Shown here: in pieces, positions 39,371 to 51,504 of the stretch | Layout: the number at the start of each line of letters is the position of its first letter | Numbering within the stretch: the stretch's first letter is position 1 | Assembly (NCBI GenBank): GCA_018894105.1 | Contig: CM032120.1 | Span: forward strand, 27,550,710-27,614,709 | From: Jacaranda mimosifolia | Lineage: Eukaryota > Streptophyta > Magnoliopsida > Lamiales > Bignoniaceae | DNA length: 64,000 nt | Reading direction: 5' to 3' | Notes under the pieces: generated by a model | Told to the model about the DNA's origin: nothing | Seen by the model: the letters and a program-made list of their open reading frames with translations, nothing else | Database searches by the model: none | Made by a program: the position numbers and the translations under genes

Positions 39371-42276
39371 TGTAACACCCTACTCGAGATAGCCCACAAG
39401 TCAGAATGCCACCCAGTTCAATCCTATAGCATGCAAACCTCATATCCGATAGGCCCATAATTTTTTTTATAATTCTCTAATAAACCACAACAATCATAAA
39501 CTCATAACATGCTTCAAACTTAATACAATAATATCAAAGTGCCATAATTCATGTTAATAACCCAACAATATTCAGAATCAAAACATCGTCATAAGTAGCA
39601 CAATTCATACATGTCGTAAATCTTAAGTTCATCATGACATATTACAACATCTCTACATCCACATTTAACCAACAGGGAATTCATATATATACATACATTC
39701 ATCCAAACACTAATACAAACTATTCCTCTCATACCTGCCATCAGGCATCGTCCTCTGTCTCATACCTATATGGAGAGGAAATAATAATACACGAGGGTGA
39801 GTCATAAGGACTCAGTGAGGGATAATGTAAAGTAATACATAGGTCTGTCGAAGAATCAGTAATTCAACAAAATATTTTACTGACATGGTGATACAAGAAA
39901 AATGCGGATATGCTAGGATAAAGAAAATAATGGGTTTCAAGCTACTAGCAACTGCTAGGTTGGGAGCTGTAACCATTGGCTCAACGGCCTGATCGTCTCG
40001 ACCGATGTTGTTAAGAGGTATAGAGCGTCTCAACCAATCATAGTTAGGAGGAATTTATATTGGCTTGGTTGGCCTGGGTCATCAGCCCAACCTAGACTGG
40101 AAAATCACTCCAGCCTTATTGCTCTATGAGCAGAGTGCAAATAAGAATGGCAAACCTAATCCACATATGCAATTCAAGTAAAACAAGCATAGTATGATTA
40201 GAATACCCTTATGCCTCTGTAACAATCCGATCTTTCAATCATAACAATACGATAATACACTGGCTCAAGCATGATAGCTCGGTAATAACGATGGCTCAAG
40301 CATAATAGCTTGGCAATAATGATGGCTCTAGCATGACAGCTTGGCTAGGCACTCGGCCCATCAATTCTTCTGTACAATTATCTTTCAATATGTTCAACAA
40401 TCATTTCCCGGCAAGGTAGAACAATAAACGCTCAAAATAGTTTCAAACATGCCATCAAGGCGAACAACGGTATATGGAATTAATCATGGGAGCCAACACA
40501 AAAAATCAACAATTTACAATACGAATTCAATCTGAATGATATCAAACGAACATTGAAAGTTCATGGCGCTAGAATAGGGACAATCAGTTTGTTATCAAAA
40601 ATGATTTAAGAGAACCTGCACAAGGGTGCATGATTCAATAACAGATACAATTCACGAGTTCAAATAGTTCACAAAGTTCAATCAAGAGAGAGACAATCAG
40701 TTTCAAAGAAAAGACAAATAAAATTACCCCTCATAGGGTGTCCAAAGCAATTATCAAATAGATGGAACCTCACAAGGTTCAACGATCAACAAATAACAAC
40801 AATCAAGACGGGTATTAGATCGGTGGAACCTCACAGGGTTCAACAATATCGAAATAGCTTTACACAAAGCAAGTATCAGATCGGTGGACCCTTACCTCAA
40901 TAACCTCAATGATGCAATTAAAGCCTACTAATTTGTGGGGCCCAACTCCTCGTCACCTGATCAAGGAGTATGTTCATTGTCAAAATCCTCATTTGACCCT
41001 ATAATTGCAGTTATACGATTAAAAGTCTAAAATCGATAATTACTCAGTTAATACGGTAGTTTAGGGTTTGTTATGGTATTATCGTTATGGAACGTGCTAA
41101 TTTCGTCGTAATTATGAAAATGTTTTCTATATATACTGGTAAAAGGAAGTATAATCAGATCCTTAAATTACATAATTAACCTTATAACATTACTTAATAT
41201 TGATCTTAATAGCCCAATTATTAATAATCCCATTTTGTCACTTAGGTCGTGATTGCATAAATTAGGGTTTTCATTAACTAATTAACTTAATTAATCATGG
41301 TTTATCACATGATATAATAAATTCAAGTCCACTTGGCCTATAGTATACATGCATGTCTCAATTTTTTCGATCGTATTGCGTATTCTTTCGTTGGTACAAT
41401 GTATCGCAAGATTTGGAATAGATATACATACATATGTGATATAATTTAACTCCAATTATGGCCATTTACCCAAATCCTTGTTACCCATTTACCCGCTATT
41501 CGTCGCCGCCGAAGATAGTCACCACCACCACCACCGTTAGACGTGTTTCAGCTCGACTAACCAAATCCCCAACTCAATTTTACCAATTGCCACCGAATTG
41601 AAGTCCAATTAAAGCCTCAAAGTTGTCGGGTCTCACTCGCCGCCGAGTCGGTTTTCTCCAAATTTCGCCATCTCCACTTCACCAAACTTCAATCTAAGGC
41701 CATCTTTGTGATCCTTGAACTAAGAGCTAAAACCCCACACTTGGGTCGCGTCAAAAAGTTGCCGGAACGCAGTGCCCGTCAAGCTCCGTCGTGGCTGGGT
41801 TTCAGTTTCGAAATTTCCCGACAGCTCACCGGTTATCTCTGCCTGCATGTATGGTTGCCGTGCTCCTGAGGTCATGGGGAAGACGATGGTCGGCTCAGTT
41901 TTCAACTCCGGGCCATCGTCAGTGTTGATTGCCGAAGAGAAAGAGAGAGAGAGATGGGTGTTTCAGTGAAGAAGAAGATGAAATGGGGGTGAAATTGAAA
42001 ATTCATATATTTATAAAAGTGGTTTTTTTCCTTAATTGCAGATTAAACCCCAAAGTTTATGGCCACTCTTCAATTGAATCCAAAGGTTTTAATTATGATA
42101 AATTCATCCACCTAGTTTAGTAGTCCTCCACATTGGCCCTCGAAATTTTAAATAAAGGTGAAATTAAGTCTTTCTTATCTGCATTCTAACCCGCGAAACT
42201 TTTGAAAATTAAATAAACTAATTAAAATAATATTTAAATAAAATACCATAATCAATGCGTTTCTATGGGTGTTACA
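39371..42276 (-). repeat. 3' LTR of the retroelement (left copy)
   Basis: It begins TGTAACACCC and ends GGGTGTTACA on the + strand. It aligns along its length with 46857-49673. The left flank is GTAAT. The polypurine tract abuts its right edge. Confidence 0.95.
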
Positions 42277-42294
42277 CACTCCCCCCTTATAAAG
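42277..42294 (-). promoter_or_regulatory. Polypurine tract for plus-strand priming
   Basis: The minus strand reads CTTTATAAGGGGGGAGTG and then runs directly into TGTAACACC-type LTR sequence. A purine run at this place is the normal plus-strand primer site of LTR elements. Confidence 0.85.
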
Positions 42295-42395
42295 AATCTG
42301 GTCCCTAGATTCTCATTTTTGACTTGAAGACTTCGGTTATAGCGGCGCATATACGGGTCTTGTTCGTAGATTGCCTCATTTTCTAGGGTTGTCTA
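42281..42395 (-). pseudogene. Remnant of the extreme C-terminus of pol
   Basis: The minus strand reads openly through TTLENEAIYEQDPYMRRYN and NENLGTRFFIRGE into the polypurine tract. This resembles the tail after the integrase/chromodomain region in plant Ty3 elements (W/LENE..I...P, then LGTRFF.RG next to the tract). If correct, most of pol was removed by an internal deletion that left this end. The match is from memory of family style and the fragment is short. Confidence 0.45.
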
Positions 42396-42949
42396 GTAAT
42401 TCCATAATCTGTGATTCTGTTATTTGATATCACTTAAAGCTTCCTTTGATCTCCACGATTGAGCTTATAAGAAATAATTTAAACTTTTCCGAAAAAGAAA
42501 TTTTTACCTCCTTGGTAATTCCCTTGAAATCATGGAGCACTTAACACGTATTTTCTAGTAGGTAATCCTTATTTACATCACCACATATCAATTCAATACT
42601 TAAAAGGCTCTCCATTCCATCCTAATAGTGCATACTGTCATTTAATAGATCACAAAAATATTATAGCGACAAATAGCTATCAACACCACAAGTTCATACT
42701 TACATGATATTTATATTAAAGAGTAGTCAAGTTCAAACTTAACATGCTAGTCTTCATAACAAGTTATACATTCCCAAACAGCTAGCTACAGATTTACAAA
42801 AGCTAAACATACTAGATATAGTTACGAACAATACGTCTGCTACTCCCTAGACTCCATATAGAATGGAAAGCCAAAAATATGCGGTATCAAACCTTCTTCT
42901 AACATTCAAGAACTCAGATAGAACCTTCAACCACCTGTTTCACTTATTC

Positions 42950-43968
42950 TTTTGAGCCCTTAAAGTTGACTGTTTGGTTTAGGGCAACCTTGAGGAGATG
43001 TTGATCACTGCCGCACCTCATGCACCTTCCTAATCTTTTCCAGTAGTTAGATTCCTCGTGATTCGAACTATTACAAAATCCTCAATTCCTTTTCAGTATT
43101 TTGGATTGGACCTTCAGTCGTTTTCTATCTGAACCACTTTTCTTACTAGCAGTGATTTTTAGTTCAAAAGCTTTCTCTCGCTTGCCCTTTCTCTCATTTG
43201 TATATACTTCAAGAGGTTCTTGTTCCACCCGCAAGGCTCTCTCTAAGGCTTCCTCGAGGTTGGACTGTTCATAAGGCATAAGGGTTTGTCATATCTCTGA
43301 TCTTAATCATTTAACAAACTTCTTAGTCTTACATCCTTCTTTTCTCCATATCTGCGAGGCATACCGAATTAATTTATTGAATCTAGCCTCATACTGTCAT
43401 ACGGTCATATCCCCTTGGGTAAGATCCTCAAATTCTTGTTTTCGGGCATCTCTGACTTCTCGTGGTATAAATCTATCCATAAATTCTCACACAAAGTTGT
43501 CCCAGGTACGAGGTATCTTCTTATACTCCTATCATTGACATACCAAAGTCCACCATTGACCCGCAACTCCTTCCAACACATGAACAACAGATATGAGTTT
43601 GAGGTCATCCGGGTAACCTAACATTTGGAAGATATCTTTGATCTTCCTGATCTAAGCTTCTGCCTTTTGGTGATTCGATTTGCCATAAACATTAGGGAGT
43701 GGAACCTAAGAAGATGTGCTGAAGTTCCAAACTTCGGAGGCTCTTCGCTTCTCTCGGAGCTATCTATCTGACCTTGTTGCTGATGCGATTATAGGAATTG
43801 TTGCCACATTACATTCATCTGTTCTATAAACTCTCTCCTTGTTGTTGAATACACCTGTGGATCTCATGTCCCTTCTTCAACACTTATTGGATGTCTCCAT
43901 TCCGAGATATCCTCTTCCAAATTTTCTCGACCAAAGGAATGCGTTAGGTTTAGTTTTTGTGACGCCAT
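42950..43968 (-). pseudogene. Degenerate Ty3-type gag with CCHC zinc knuckle
   Basis: The minus strand from the ATG at 43968 holds capsid-like text in shifting frames: AEAWIRKIKDIFQMLGYP, LEGVAGQWWTLV, FIPREVRDARKQEFEDLTQG and YEARFNKLIRYASQIW. These match the retrotransposon gag domain of plant Ty3/gypsy (chromovirus-like) elements. A CX2CX4HX4C knuckle (CMRCGSDQH then CPKPNSQL) lies at 42982-43024, with a one-base shift before its last cysteine. Several stops and frameshifts interrupt the gene, so it cannot encode a functional capsid. The 3' end is approximate because the normally following protease and polymerase are missing. Confidence 0.82.
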
Positions 43969-43999
43969 TCGGTAGATCGAAAGCTTCTCAATAGTAAAC

Positions 44000-45940
44000 C
44001 ACACTTATCTTTGATACGTTTTCTAGCCAAATTTGATTACTTATAACCTTAATTCTAATAGGTTTGACCCCTAAATGCTCATGATGCCAAAAACCAAGTG
44101 TAGCATGATCTCTCCTATAGTAAGTAGATACTTATTTCCCCTGTTCCTCTTGGTTATCCTTATATTAATTATCAATAATCCTGCAATTTTATAGACTTTC
44201 TTTACCAATGTTATACCCTTATTTCTTAAGGATTCGTATCCCATGCATGGAGTCACGTATTCTTCCCATAATTCCTATTTAAACTCCGAGTTTCATATTC
44301 TTATCTATTATTCTCTTTCAGATTCTCTGTACTTATCACATGTCTCATAACTAGTTTCAAACCCTCATCTACTATTTCACGCATTCCAAAACTGGTTATG
44401 TTCGCTTCTCTTCAAATGTTTAATATGATTCTTCATATCTCCATGATTGCTGACGAACATTCCTTAGACAACTATATCGTTTAAGCCACACCTTACGAAT
44501 TCATCAAATATTAACATATCCCTATGACTTTTTAAATCATCAAATGCAACACTGTTCAGCAGAATCCTCAACTTATAAATCTGAAATCTCACAGAACACG
44601 TTTGAATGCGAAATATTTCTCCAAATTCCACCTTTTCGAAATTCAAAGAGTCATGTGCTTGACATCCTTAGATTACTGGATCATACACTAGTTGTCCTGA
44701 AAATATATCTTTTCACCTTTGTTTATTTTCTTAATTTCCATAGCCCCTGATTTCAGATTCTTATCATCATTTCCTTCATAAATATTGTTTAAATTTCAAT
44801 TATACAATTCATTCCCAATAATCATTCATTCATTCCCCAAACACACTCTTTCCTGCCAAAATCCCTTTTCTGTGTTTTTATACAATCTAATTCTCATTTG
44901 TAGGTAAGCGACATGAATTGTTCGCCCGAAGGTAATCACTTTCGGACTAGTTCATATCTTCCCAGAATGATCCTTGTTCGCCAGGTACAACTTCCATGTA
45001 CCTTACTCGCAAAATATTGATTTCCGAAGTAACTCTTTTCATACCAAGCACAATTTCTCCCAACATAGTCATCTACTCATCAAACTCAAGCTTCCCAGAT
45101 ATTGTTCACACGACACAAAAATTCTCAAACAGCATCACCCTTTCCAAGCATTACATATTGATATGCCTAACATACCAGAAATAAGAGGTTATACATTGGT
45201 TGGCCACCTCGATCATAATCCTTCACTTCCTTAACGTCGAGCCTTACCCCAAAAAATTCACATCCTGTTCAATTCCATGTTCACTTCCACAATCAAACCT
45301 TTTTTTTTTTCCTACCCAAAATTTTCACATTCTAGGAATAACATCCCAACATAGCCAGGTCATTCTTCAACCTAAGTACATCCATCTAAAGCATTTCCAA
45401 AATCAAGCCTCTTTTCCAGCAATCCAAGAATTCCACACTCCAAGAATCATATCTTAACATAATTCAGGTTTTCCTTATCCCGAGTGTTTATATCCTAGAT
45501 GATCCCCAATTCAAGTTTAATTTCTAGTAAGTCCATCAATTCCAATCACAGCAATTATTCCCATGTTAACATAGGTCTTCAAAATCTCAATCATTGACAA
45601 CTCCCTCAAATTCTCAATTTACAAAAAAAGAAAGATGGACAAGGGATAAATTTATCAAATGACATAGATTATATAGAGACTGAGATTTGTATGTCTAATA
45701 ACTAAAGGTACAATTCCATTTATATAATCAGGTTAGCATTAGCGGTCACATTAGTTTATATACAAGTCAAAATTTCCCAATATTGGCTATGCTAACTGTA
45801 TGCTTGGTCGAAAAAAACATGACAAGACTAGTACGAGGGTGTCACCCACTGCATCTAAGTAACCTTAGCCGATATTGCCTAACCTAGTAGTCAAAAGTTA
45901 TGCTATTCTATATACACAATTGCAATGTATCTACATTGGC
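44000..45940 (-). other. Internal spacer of the retroelement, no coding domain seen
   Basis: About 1.9 kb between the accessory ORF and gag. The + strand is rich in TTC/CAAT/CCA words and offers only short frames (such as 44974-45234) with no recognisable domain. It could be a long leader of the element or unrelated DNA taken in before its last transposition. Confidence 0.5.
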
Positions 45941-45947
45941 ATGCTAC

Positions 45948-46691
45948 TTAATCCAGATCCTCCACATCCGTGATGATGGACTTTGCATCCTCGTCATCCT
46001 CGACTATCTCCACATCTATGTTGTCATCGGGTGGCACATCTACCAAAAACTCCTGTACATGATCAATCTCAGGATCCTTCTTAGTTGGCTCCTCATCTGG
46101 ATCCTCATCTGCATCGTCCCCAATCGGGTCCTCTGTGGGTACCTCTACCGAATCTCTAGCAGTATCTCCTCGATACGAATACCCTGCCCTAGTCCCTGCT
46201 CAGGAGAAGGGCGAACCCCAAATGGCCTCGATCCGGTGCCAATCCTTACACCAACTCCTAAGACCAAATCTATGGTACTACTATAGTAAGTTATCAATCT
46301 CTTGACCTCGTCCATAATGACGTGGGTCATGTCTACAGTCCTCTTGTGGTCAAACCCTAATATCCAAAAGTTCTCCTCTATCTGTGCTCGTATAACCCGA
46401 AGTCCCTCTACTTAGGCTTTTACTTTCCTGACTCGCTCCCTTTCTCTTTCTATATCTTCTCTCAACTTCTCTACCGTATAACTCATTGCTCCCAGTATTG
46501 ATTTTAAATGGTAAGTCTCATCCTGTCTATCACTTAAAGCCTCACGCATGTCATAGAGTCTTTCCTCAAGAGTTTGACATTTTCTCTCAATTTTTCTTTT
46601 TCTGCCTCCAAAGCCCTAATCTTTCCTTTAACGATTCCACATTATCTTCATCCTCTATGGACTCTTTTCCTTCTCTATGTCTGTTAGCCAT
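45948..46691 (-). pseudogene. Broken accessory ORF of the retroelement: coiled coil plus acidic C-terminus
   Basis: On the minus strand an ATG at 46691 opens a frame beginning MANRHREGKESIED. A frameshift near 46610, a second shift near 46580 and a stop near 46410 break it. Allowing for those, the product would be about 245 residues. It has a charged heptad-like stretch (for example VEKLREDIERERERVRK), a DEVKRLITYY segment, a Gly/Pro-rich patch, and a very acidic end (DVPPDDNIDVEIVEDDED) up to the stop at 45948. I do not recognise the family. It lies just inside the 5' LTR, upstream of and on the same strand as gag, so it probably belongs to the element and not to a captured neighbour gene. 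The charged residue pattern over hundreds of bases makes a chance ORF unlikely. Confidence 0.62.
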
Positions 46692-46840
46692 TCTGTAGTA
46701 CATAACTTCCTTTATCAATATCAAACAAATCAAATTCATCTTAAATCCCCAAATCACATAGAATTTCTCAATATATGCAAAACACCCAAGGGTCATATCC
46801 TAGGATCCTGTCCCAGTGTAGCTCGGGTTTCCAAACCCAA

Positions 46841-46852
46841 GCTTTGATACCA
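46841..46852 (-). promoter_or_regulatory. Primer-binding site, initiator-Met-tRNA-like
   Basis: The minus strand reads TGGTATCAAAGC, one base away from the common plant retroelement site TGGTATCAGAGC that is complementary to the 3' end of initiator Met tRNA. Its position four bases inside the right-hand LTR sets the element's orientation. Confidence 0.88.
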
Positions 46853-46856
46853 CTTC

Positions 46857-49673
46857 TGTAACACCCCACTCGGGATAGCCCATAAGCCGAGATGCCACCT
46901 ATTTCAATCCTATAGCATGCAAACCTCATATCCGATAGGCCCATAAATTTTTTCACAATTCTCCAATAAACCACAACAATCATAAACTCACAACATGCTT
47001 CAAACTTAATACAATAATATCATAGTGCCATAATTCATGTTAATAACCCAACAATATTCAGAACCAAAACGTCATCATAAGTAACACAATTCATACATCC
47101 CATAAGTCTTAAGTTCATCCTGACATATTACAACATCTCTAAATCCACATTAACCAACAGTGAATTCATATATATACATACATACATACATACATCCAAA
47201 CACCAATACAAACTATTCCTATCAGACCTGCCATCAATCATCATCCCCTGTCTCATACCTATCTGGAGAGGAAATAAATAATACACGAGGGTGAGTCATA
47301 AGGACACAGGTCTGTCAAAGAATCAGTAATTCAACAAAATATTTTACGGACATGGTGATACAAGAAAAACATGGATATGCCAGGACAAAGAAAATAATGT
47401 GTTTCAAGCTACTAGCAACTGCTAGGTCGGGAGCTGTAATTGTCGACTCAACAGGCCTGATCATCCCGACCGATGCTGTTCGGGAGGTATAAAGCATCTC
47501 AACCGATCACAGTTCGGGAGGAATTTATATTGGCTCGGTTGGCCCGGGACATTAGCCCGATCTAGACTAGGAAATCATTCCAGCCTTATTGTTCCATGAG
47601 CATAGTACAAATAAGAATGGCAAGCCCAATCCACATACGCAATTCAAGTAAAACAAACATAGTATGCATATTAGAATACCCTTACGCCTTCGTAACAATC
47701 CAATCTTTCAACCATAACAATACGATAATACACTAGCTCAAGCATGATAGCTCGGCAAGAACGATGGCTCAAGCATAACAACTTGGCAATAATGATGGCT
47801 CTATCATGACAGCTTGGCTAGGCACTCGGTCCATCAATTCTCCTGTACAATTATCTTTCAATATGTTCAACAATCATTTGCCAGCAAGGCAAAACAATAA
47901 ACGTTCAAAACAATTTCAAATATGCCATCAAGGCGAACAACGGTATATGGAATCAATCATGGGAGCCAACACGGCAAATCAACAATTTACAATACGAATT
48001 CAATCTGGATGATATCAAACGAACATTGAAAGTTCATAGCGCCAGAACAGGGACAATCAGTTTGTTATCAAAAATGATTTAAGAGAACAAACCTACACAA
48101 GGGTGCATGATTCAATAATGGACACAATTCATGAGTTTAAATAGTTCACAGAGTTCAATCAAGCAAGAGATAATCAGGTTCAAAGAAAAGATAGATAAAA
48201 TTACCCTCACAAGGTGCCCAAAGCAATTATCAAATCGGTGGAACCTCACAGGGTTCAACGATCAACAAATAACAACAATCAAGATGGGTATCTGATGAGT
48301 GGAACCTCACATGGTTCAACAATATCGAAATAGCTTTACACAAAACAAGTACCAGGTTGGTGGACTTCATCTCAATAACCTCAACGATGCAATCAAAGCC
48401 TACTGATTTACGGGGCCCAACTCCTCTTCACCTGATCTAAGAATAGGTTCATTGTCAAAATCCTCATTCGACCCTATAATTATAGTTATACGATTAATAG
48501 TCTAAAATCGATAATTACTCGATTAATACGGTAGTTTAGGGTTTGTTATGGTATTATCGTTATGGAACATGCTAATTTTACCATAATTATGGAAATACTT
48601 TCGAGTTTCATATATATACTGGTAAAAGGAAGTATAATCAGATCCTTCAATTACATAATTAACCTTATAATGTTACTCAATATTGATCTTAATAGCCCAA
48701 TTATTAATAATCCCATTTTGTCACTAAGGTCGTGATTGCATAAATTAGGGTTTTCCTTAATTAATCATGGTTTATCACATGATATAATAAATTCGAGTCC
48801 ACTTGGCTTATAGTATACATGCATGTCTCAATTTTTTTGATCGTATCGCGTATTCTTTCGTTGGTACAATGTATCGCAAGATTTTGAATAGATATACATA
48901 CACATGCAATATAATTTAACTCTAATTCTGGTCATTTACCCAAATCCTTGTTACTCATTTACCTGCTATCCGCCGCCAGAGATAGTCACCACCACCATCG
49001 TTAGACATATTTCAACTCAACTAACCAAATCCCCAACTCAATTTCACCAATCGCCGTTGAATTGAAGTCCAATTGAAGCCTCAAAGTTGTTGGATCTCAC
49101 CGCCATGTAGATTTTCTCCAAATTCCACCGTCTCCGCAACGCCAAACTTCAATCCAAGGCCATCCTCATGATCCTTGAACGGAGAGCTCCAGAACCCACA
49201 CCTGGGTCGTGTCAAAAAGTCACCGAAACGCTGTGGCTGGGTTTCAATTCAAAATTTCCCAACAGTTCACCGGTTATCTTTGCCTGCATATATGGTTATC
49301 GTGCTCCTGAGATCGTGGGGAAGACGATGGTTGGCTTAGTTGAGAGAGATGTGTGTTTCGGTGAAGAAGAAGAAGATGGAATGGGGGTGAAATTGAAAAT
49401 TCATAAATTTATAAAAGTGGTTTTTTCCTTAATTGCATATTGAACCCCAAAGTTTATGGCCACTCTGCAATTGAATCCAAATGTTTTAATTATGATAAAT
49501 TCATCCACCTAGTTTATTAGTCCTCCACATTGGCCCTCGAAATTTTAAATAAAGGTGAAATTAAGTCTTTTCTATTCACATTTTAACACCCGAAACTTTT
49601 GAAAATTAAATAAATTAATTAAAATAATACTTAAATAAAATGCCATAATCTATGCATATCTAGGGGTGTTACA
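46857..49673 (-). repeat. 5' LTR of the retroelement (right copy)
   Basis: It has the same termini as the left copy and is followed by GTAAT. It is about 90 bases shorter because of several small deletions. The primer-binding site lies four bases from its inner edge, which makes this the promoter-bearing 5' LTR in element orientation. Confidence 0.95.
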
Positions 49674-49678
49674 GTAAT

Positions 49679-51504
49679 TTTTATCTTATGATTGATATGC
49701 TCAAGGGTGAGAAAGGAATGAAATTCTCATTCTTTGCTTGATTCCACTCTCATCATTGATAATTAGGAATGATTGATAGGCATAGAGTGAGATTATTTTG
49801 AATGACCAAACTACCCTTTTGCGAAAATTTATTAAAATAAAATTATTTATTCATAAATATTTTTTTATGTATTATATTAAATATTCTAGTCAAAACAAGA
49901 TACATTGTTTCTGTTAAAATACAATTTTTTCTTTACAATCAAATTATTTTAATATTTGAATTTGCAAAAAGTCCATTAATTGATTCATGTATTCTTCACT
50001 AATTTTTAGTTGAACGGTGGTTGCTTGCTTGGTTTACAACCCACATTGACCATCAACTGAGAGCCCTCCATTTTCACGCCAATTAATTATACAAGTGCAC
50101 GGTTTAATTTTCAATGTAAAGTCCCAAAATCCCTGCAAGTCGCCACTAGCTTTGTCAAATATGTAAAAATCATGGTTCAATTTTTTCTTTACCAAGAAAA
50201 AAGGGTTTTAGATTTTTGACAAAAAAAAGGAAAAAAAAAAAAGTTTGAATTAAATAAGGTCATACCTAGAAAAAAATTCTCCAAGACATAATATGAAGCT
50301 TTGCAAATTCTATTGGAATTTGTTGAGATTTATCAAATCATTTTTTTTAATTGGAGGGTAATTTTATCAAACAAAAAATAATAATAAATATACTCTCAAT
50401 TAAGTGGGAATAAACTCAAGGGAGTGAAAGGAATGGCTAATCTCATATATTTGGGAAAAAGCATTTCCATGGGAATAAGGACTCCTGTTACTAAACTATA
50501 CCAATCAAATGTTTGAGAATGGATTTAGGAATGATATTTCACTCCCATTTGATTCCCACATACTGACCATACCATAGATCATTCGCCGCTTGAATCAATG
50601 AGTAGCTCCCAGCTTCTACATTAACTCCACAAAATCCCAGCCTCATCCAATTCCCCATGGAACAGGAATTGCCCTCGCAATAAATTGGAATTACGGCAAT
50701 GTGTTGCATTGCCATACTCTAAACATATTCACTGTTTTCTACTCAAACGGAACTGTCTACTTGTGAAATTTGGTGGCAACATTTGTCATACTCCAATGAA
50801 TGCCTCACTAAAATAGATTTGCCAAACTCCTCTATTTGAGCCCTCTACTCAACACATCTTGTCACTTCTCGCACACAGGGAAGCCGCTCATGATTGCCCC
50901 TAAAGTTCGGTGCCCAAACGGACATGGAATGACTTCAAACTGAGTGGGAAGCATGCTTATAACTCGGGGAGAATACCATAAAAATAGTTTTGCAATCCAT
51001 ACCTCATGAGAGTCTTTGGTCAATGTGCTAGCCAACATCATCTTGTCACTCCCAACCTCAAGTCATTATTGCCACTCTAACTCCAAGATGCAACCATTAA
51101 CACACTGAAATAATACCTAACATGATTGGATCTCCATATTTGATGTTGATATAATCATCAGCTCTCTTTTATAAATAACATTTATAAAATTATAGTTTTT
51201 GATTCGACACCATCTATGAAAATGATAGTCATATGCTTATGCGTCAATAAATTTGTAGAACAATATTTCGATATAATTGAAGCCCCATGTCAAATGGGCA
51301 TCATCAATCAGCTCTCATTATAGATGCCATTCATAAAATTATTGTTTTCTAAGAATCTTTTTTGAAGTATATTTTTCCCCTTAATTTTATCTATATTGTC
51401 CAAATAACGCTCCCTAGAGTCACTTGCCTCGGGGCGGACGGCATCAACACTAACTAATTATCAAGTTAGTCGCTTCGCCAAACGCACATCAAATCTATTC
51501 GACA
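49679..51504. other. Intergenic region before the CCDC47-like gene
   Basis: AT-rich DNA with no supported gene. The last 100 bases are GC-richer and probably hold promoter and 5' UTR. They include ACTAACT and AGTTAGT (51450-51471), a 7-bp inverted pair around AATTATCA. No clear TATA box was picked out. Confidence 0.5.
51205..51245 (+). repeat. Another copy of the 38.3 kb primer-site-like motif
   Basis: CGACACCATCTATGAAAATG followed by ATAGTCATATGCTTATG parallels 38411-38450 (GGTGTTATCTATGGGAATG, ATAATCATGTGTTTACATG). Both are preceded by text such as ATCAATCA/GCTCTC..TTATAAA. The two sites are therefore fragments of one dispersed element. Confidence 0.45.

Larger units (their letters stand above)
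39371..49673 (-). mobile_element. LTR retrotransposon, 10.3 kb, minus orientation, non-autonomous (Ty3-type gag)
   Basis: Two direct LTRs of 2906 and 2817 bases, each TGTAACACC...GGGTGTTACA, enclose 4.6 kb. The 5-bp GTAAT is repeated outside both ends (39366-39370 and 49674-49678), proving one insertion event. On the minus strand the primer-binding site TGGTATCAAAGC follows the right-hand LTR and the polypurine tract AAGGGGGGAG precedes the left-hand LTR, so the element reads right to left. Contents in reading order: a broken coiled-coil ORF, about 2 kb of spacer, a broken gag with zinc knuckle, and a scrap of pol. Protease, reverse transcriptase and the integrase core are absent. The LTRs differ at nine positions in their first roughly 90 bases, so the insertion is not recent. 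Confidence 0.95.

Noticed and set aside
41720..42120. Open frames inside the left LTR, with a counterpart in the right LTR (49168-49443)
   Set aside because: Both are short, disagree in frame between the two LTR copies and show no domain; they reflect GC-richer LTR text rather than a gene.
46341..46852. Reading the retroelement on the + strand with the left LTR as 5' LTR
   Set aside because: Primer site, polypurine tract, gag and accessory ORF all read on the minus strand.
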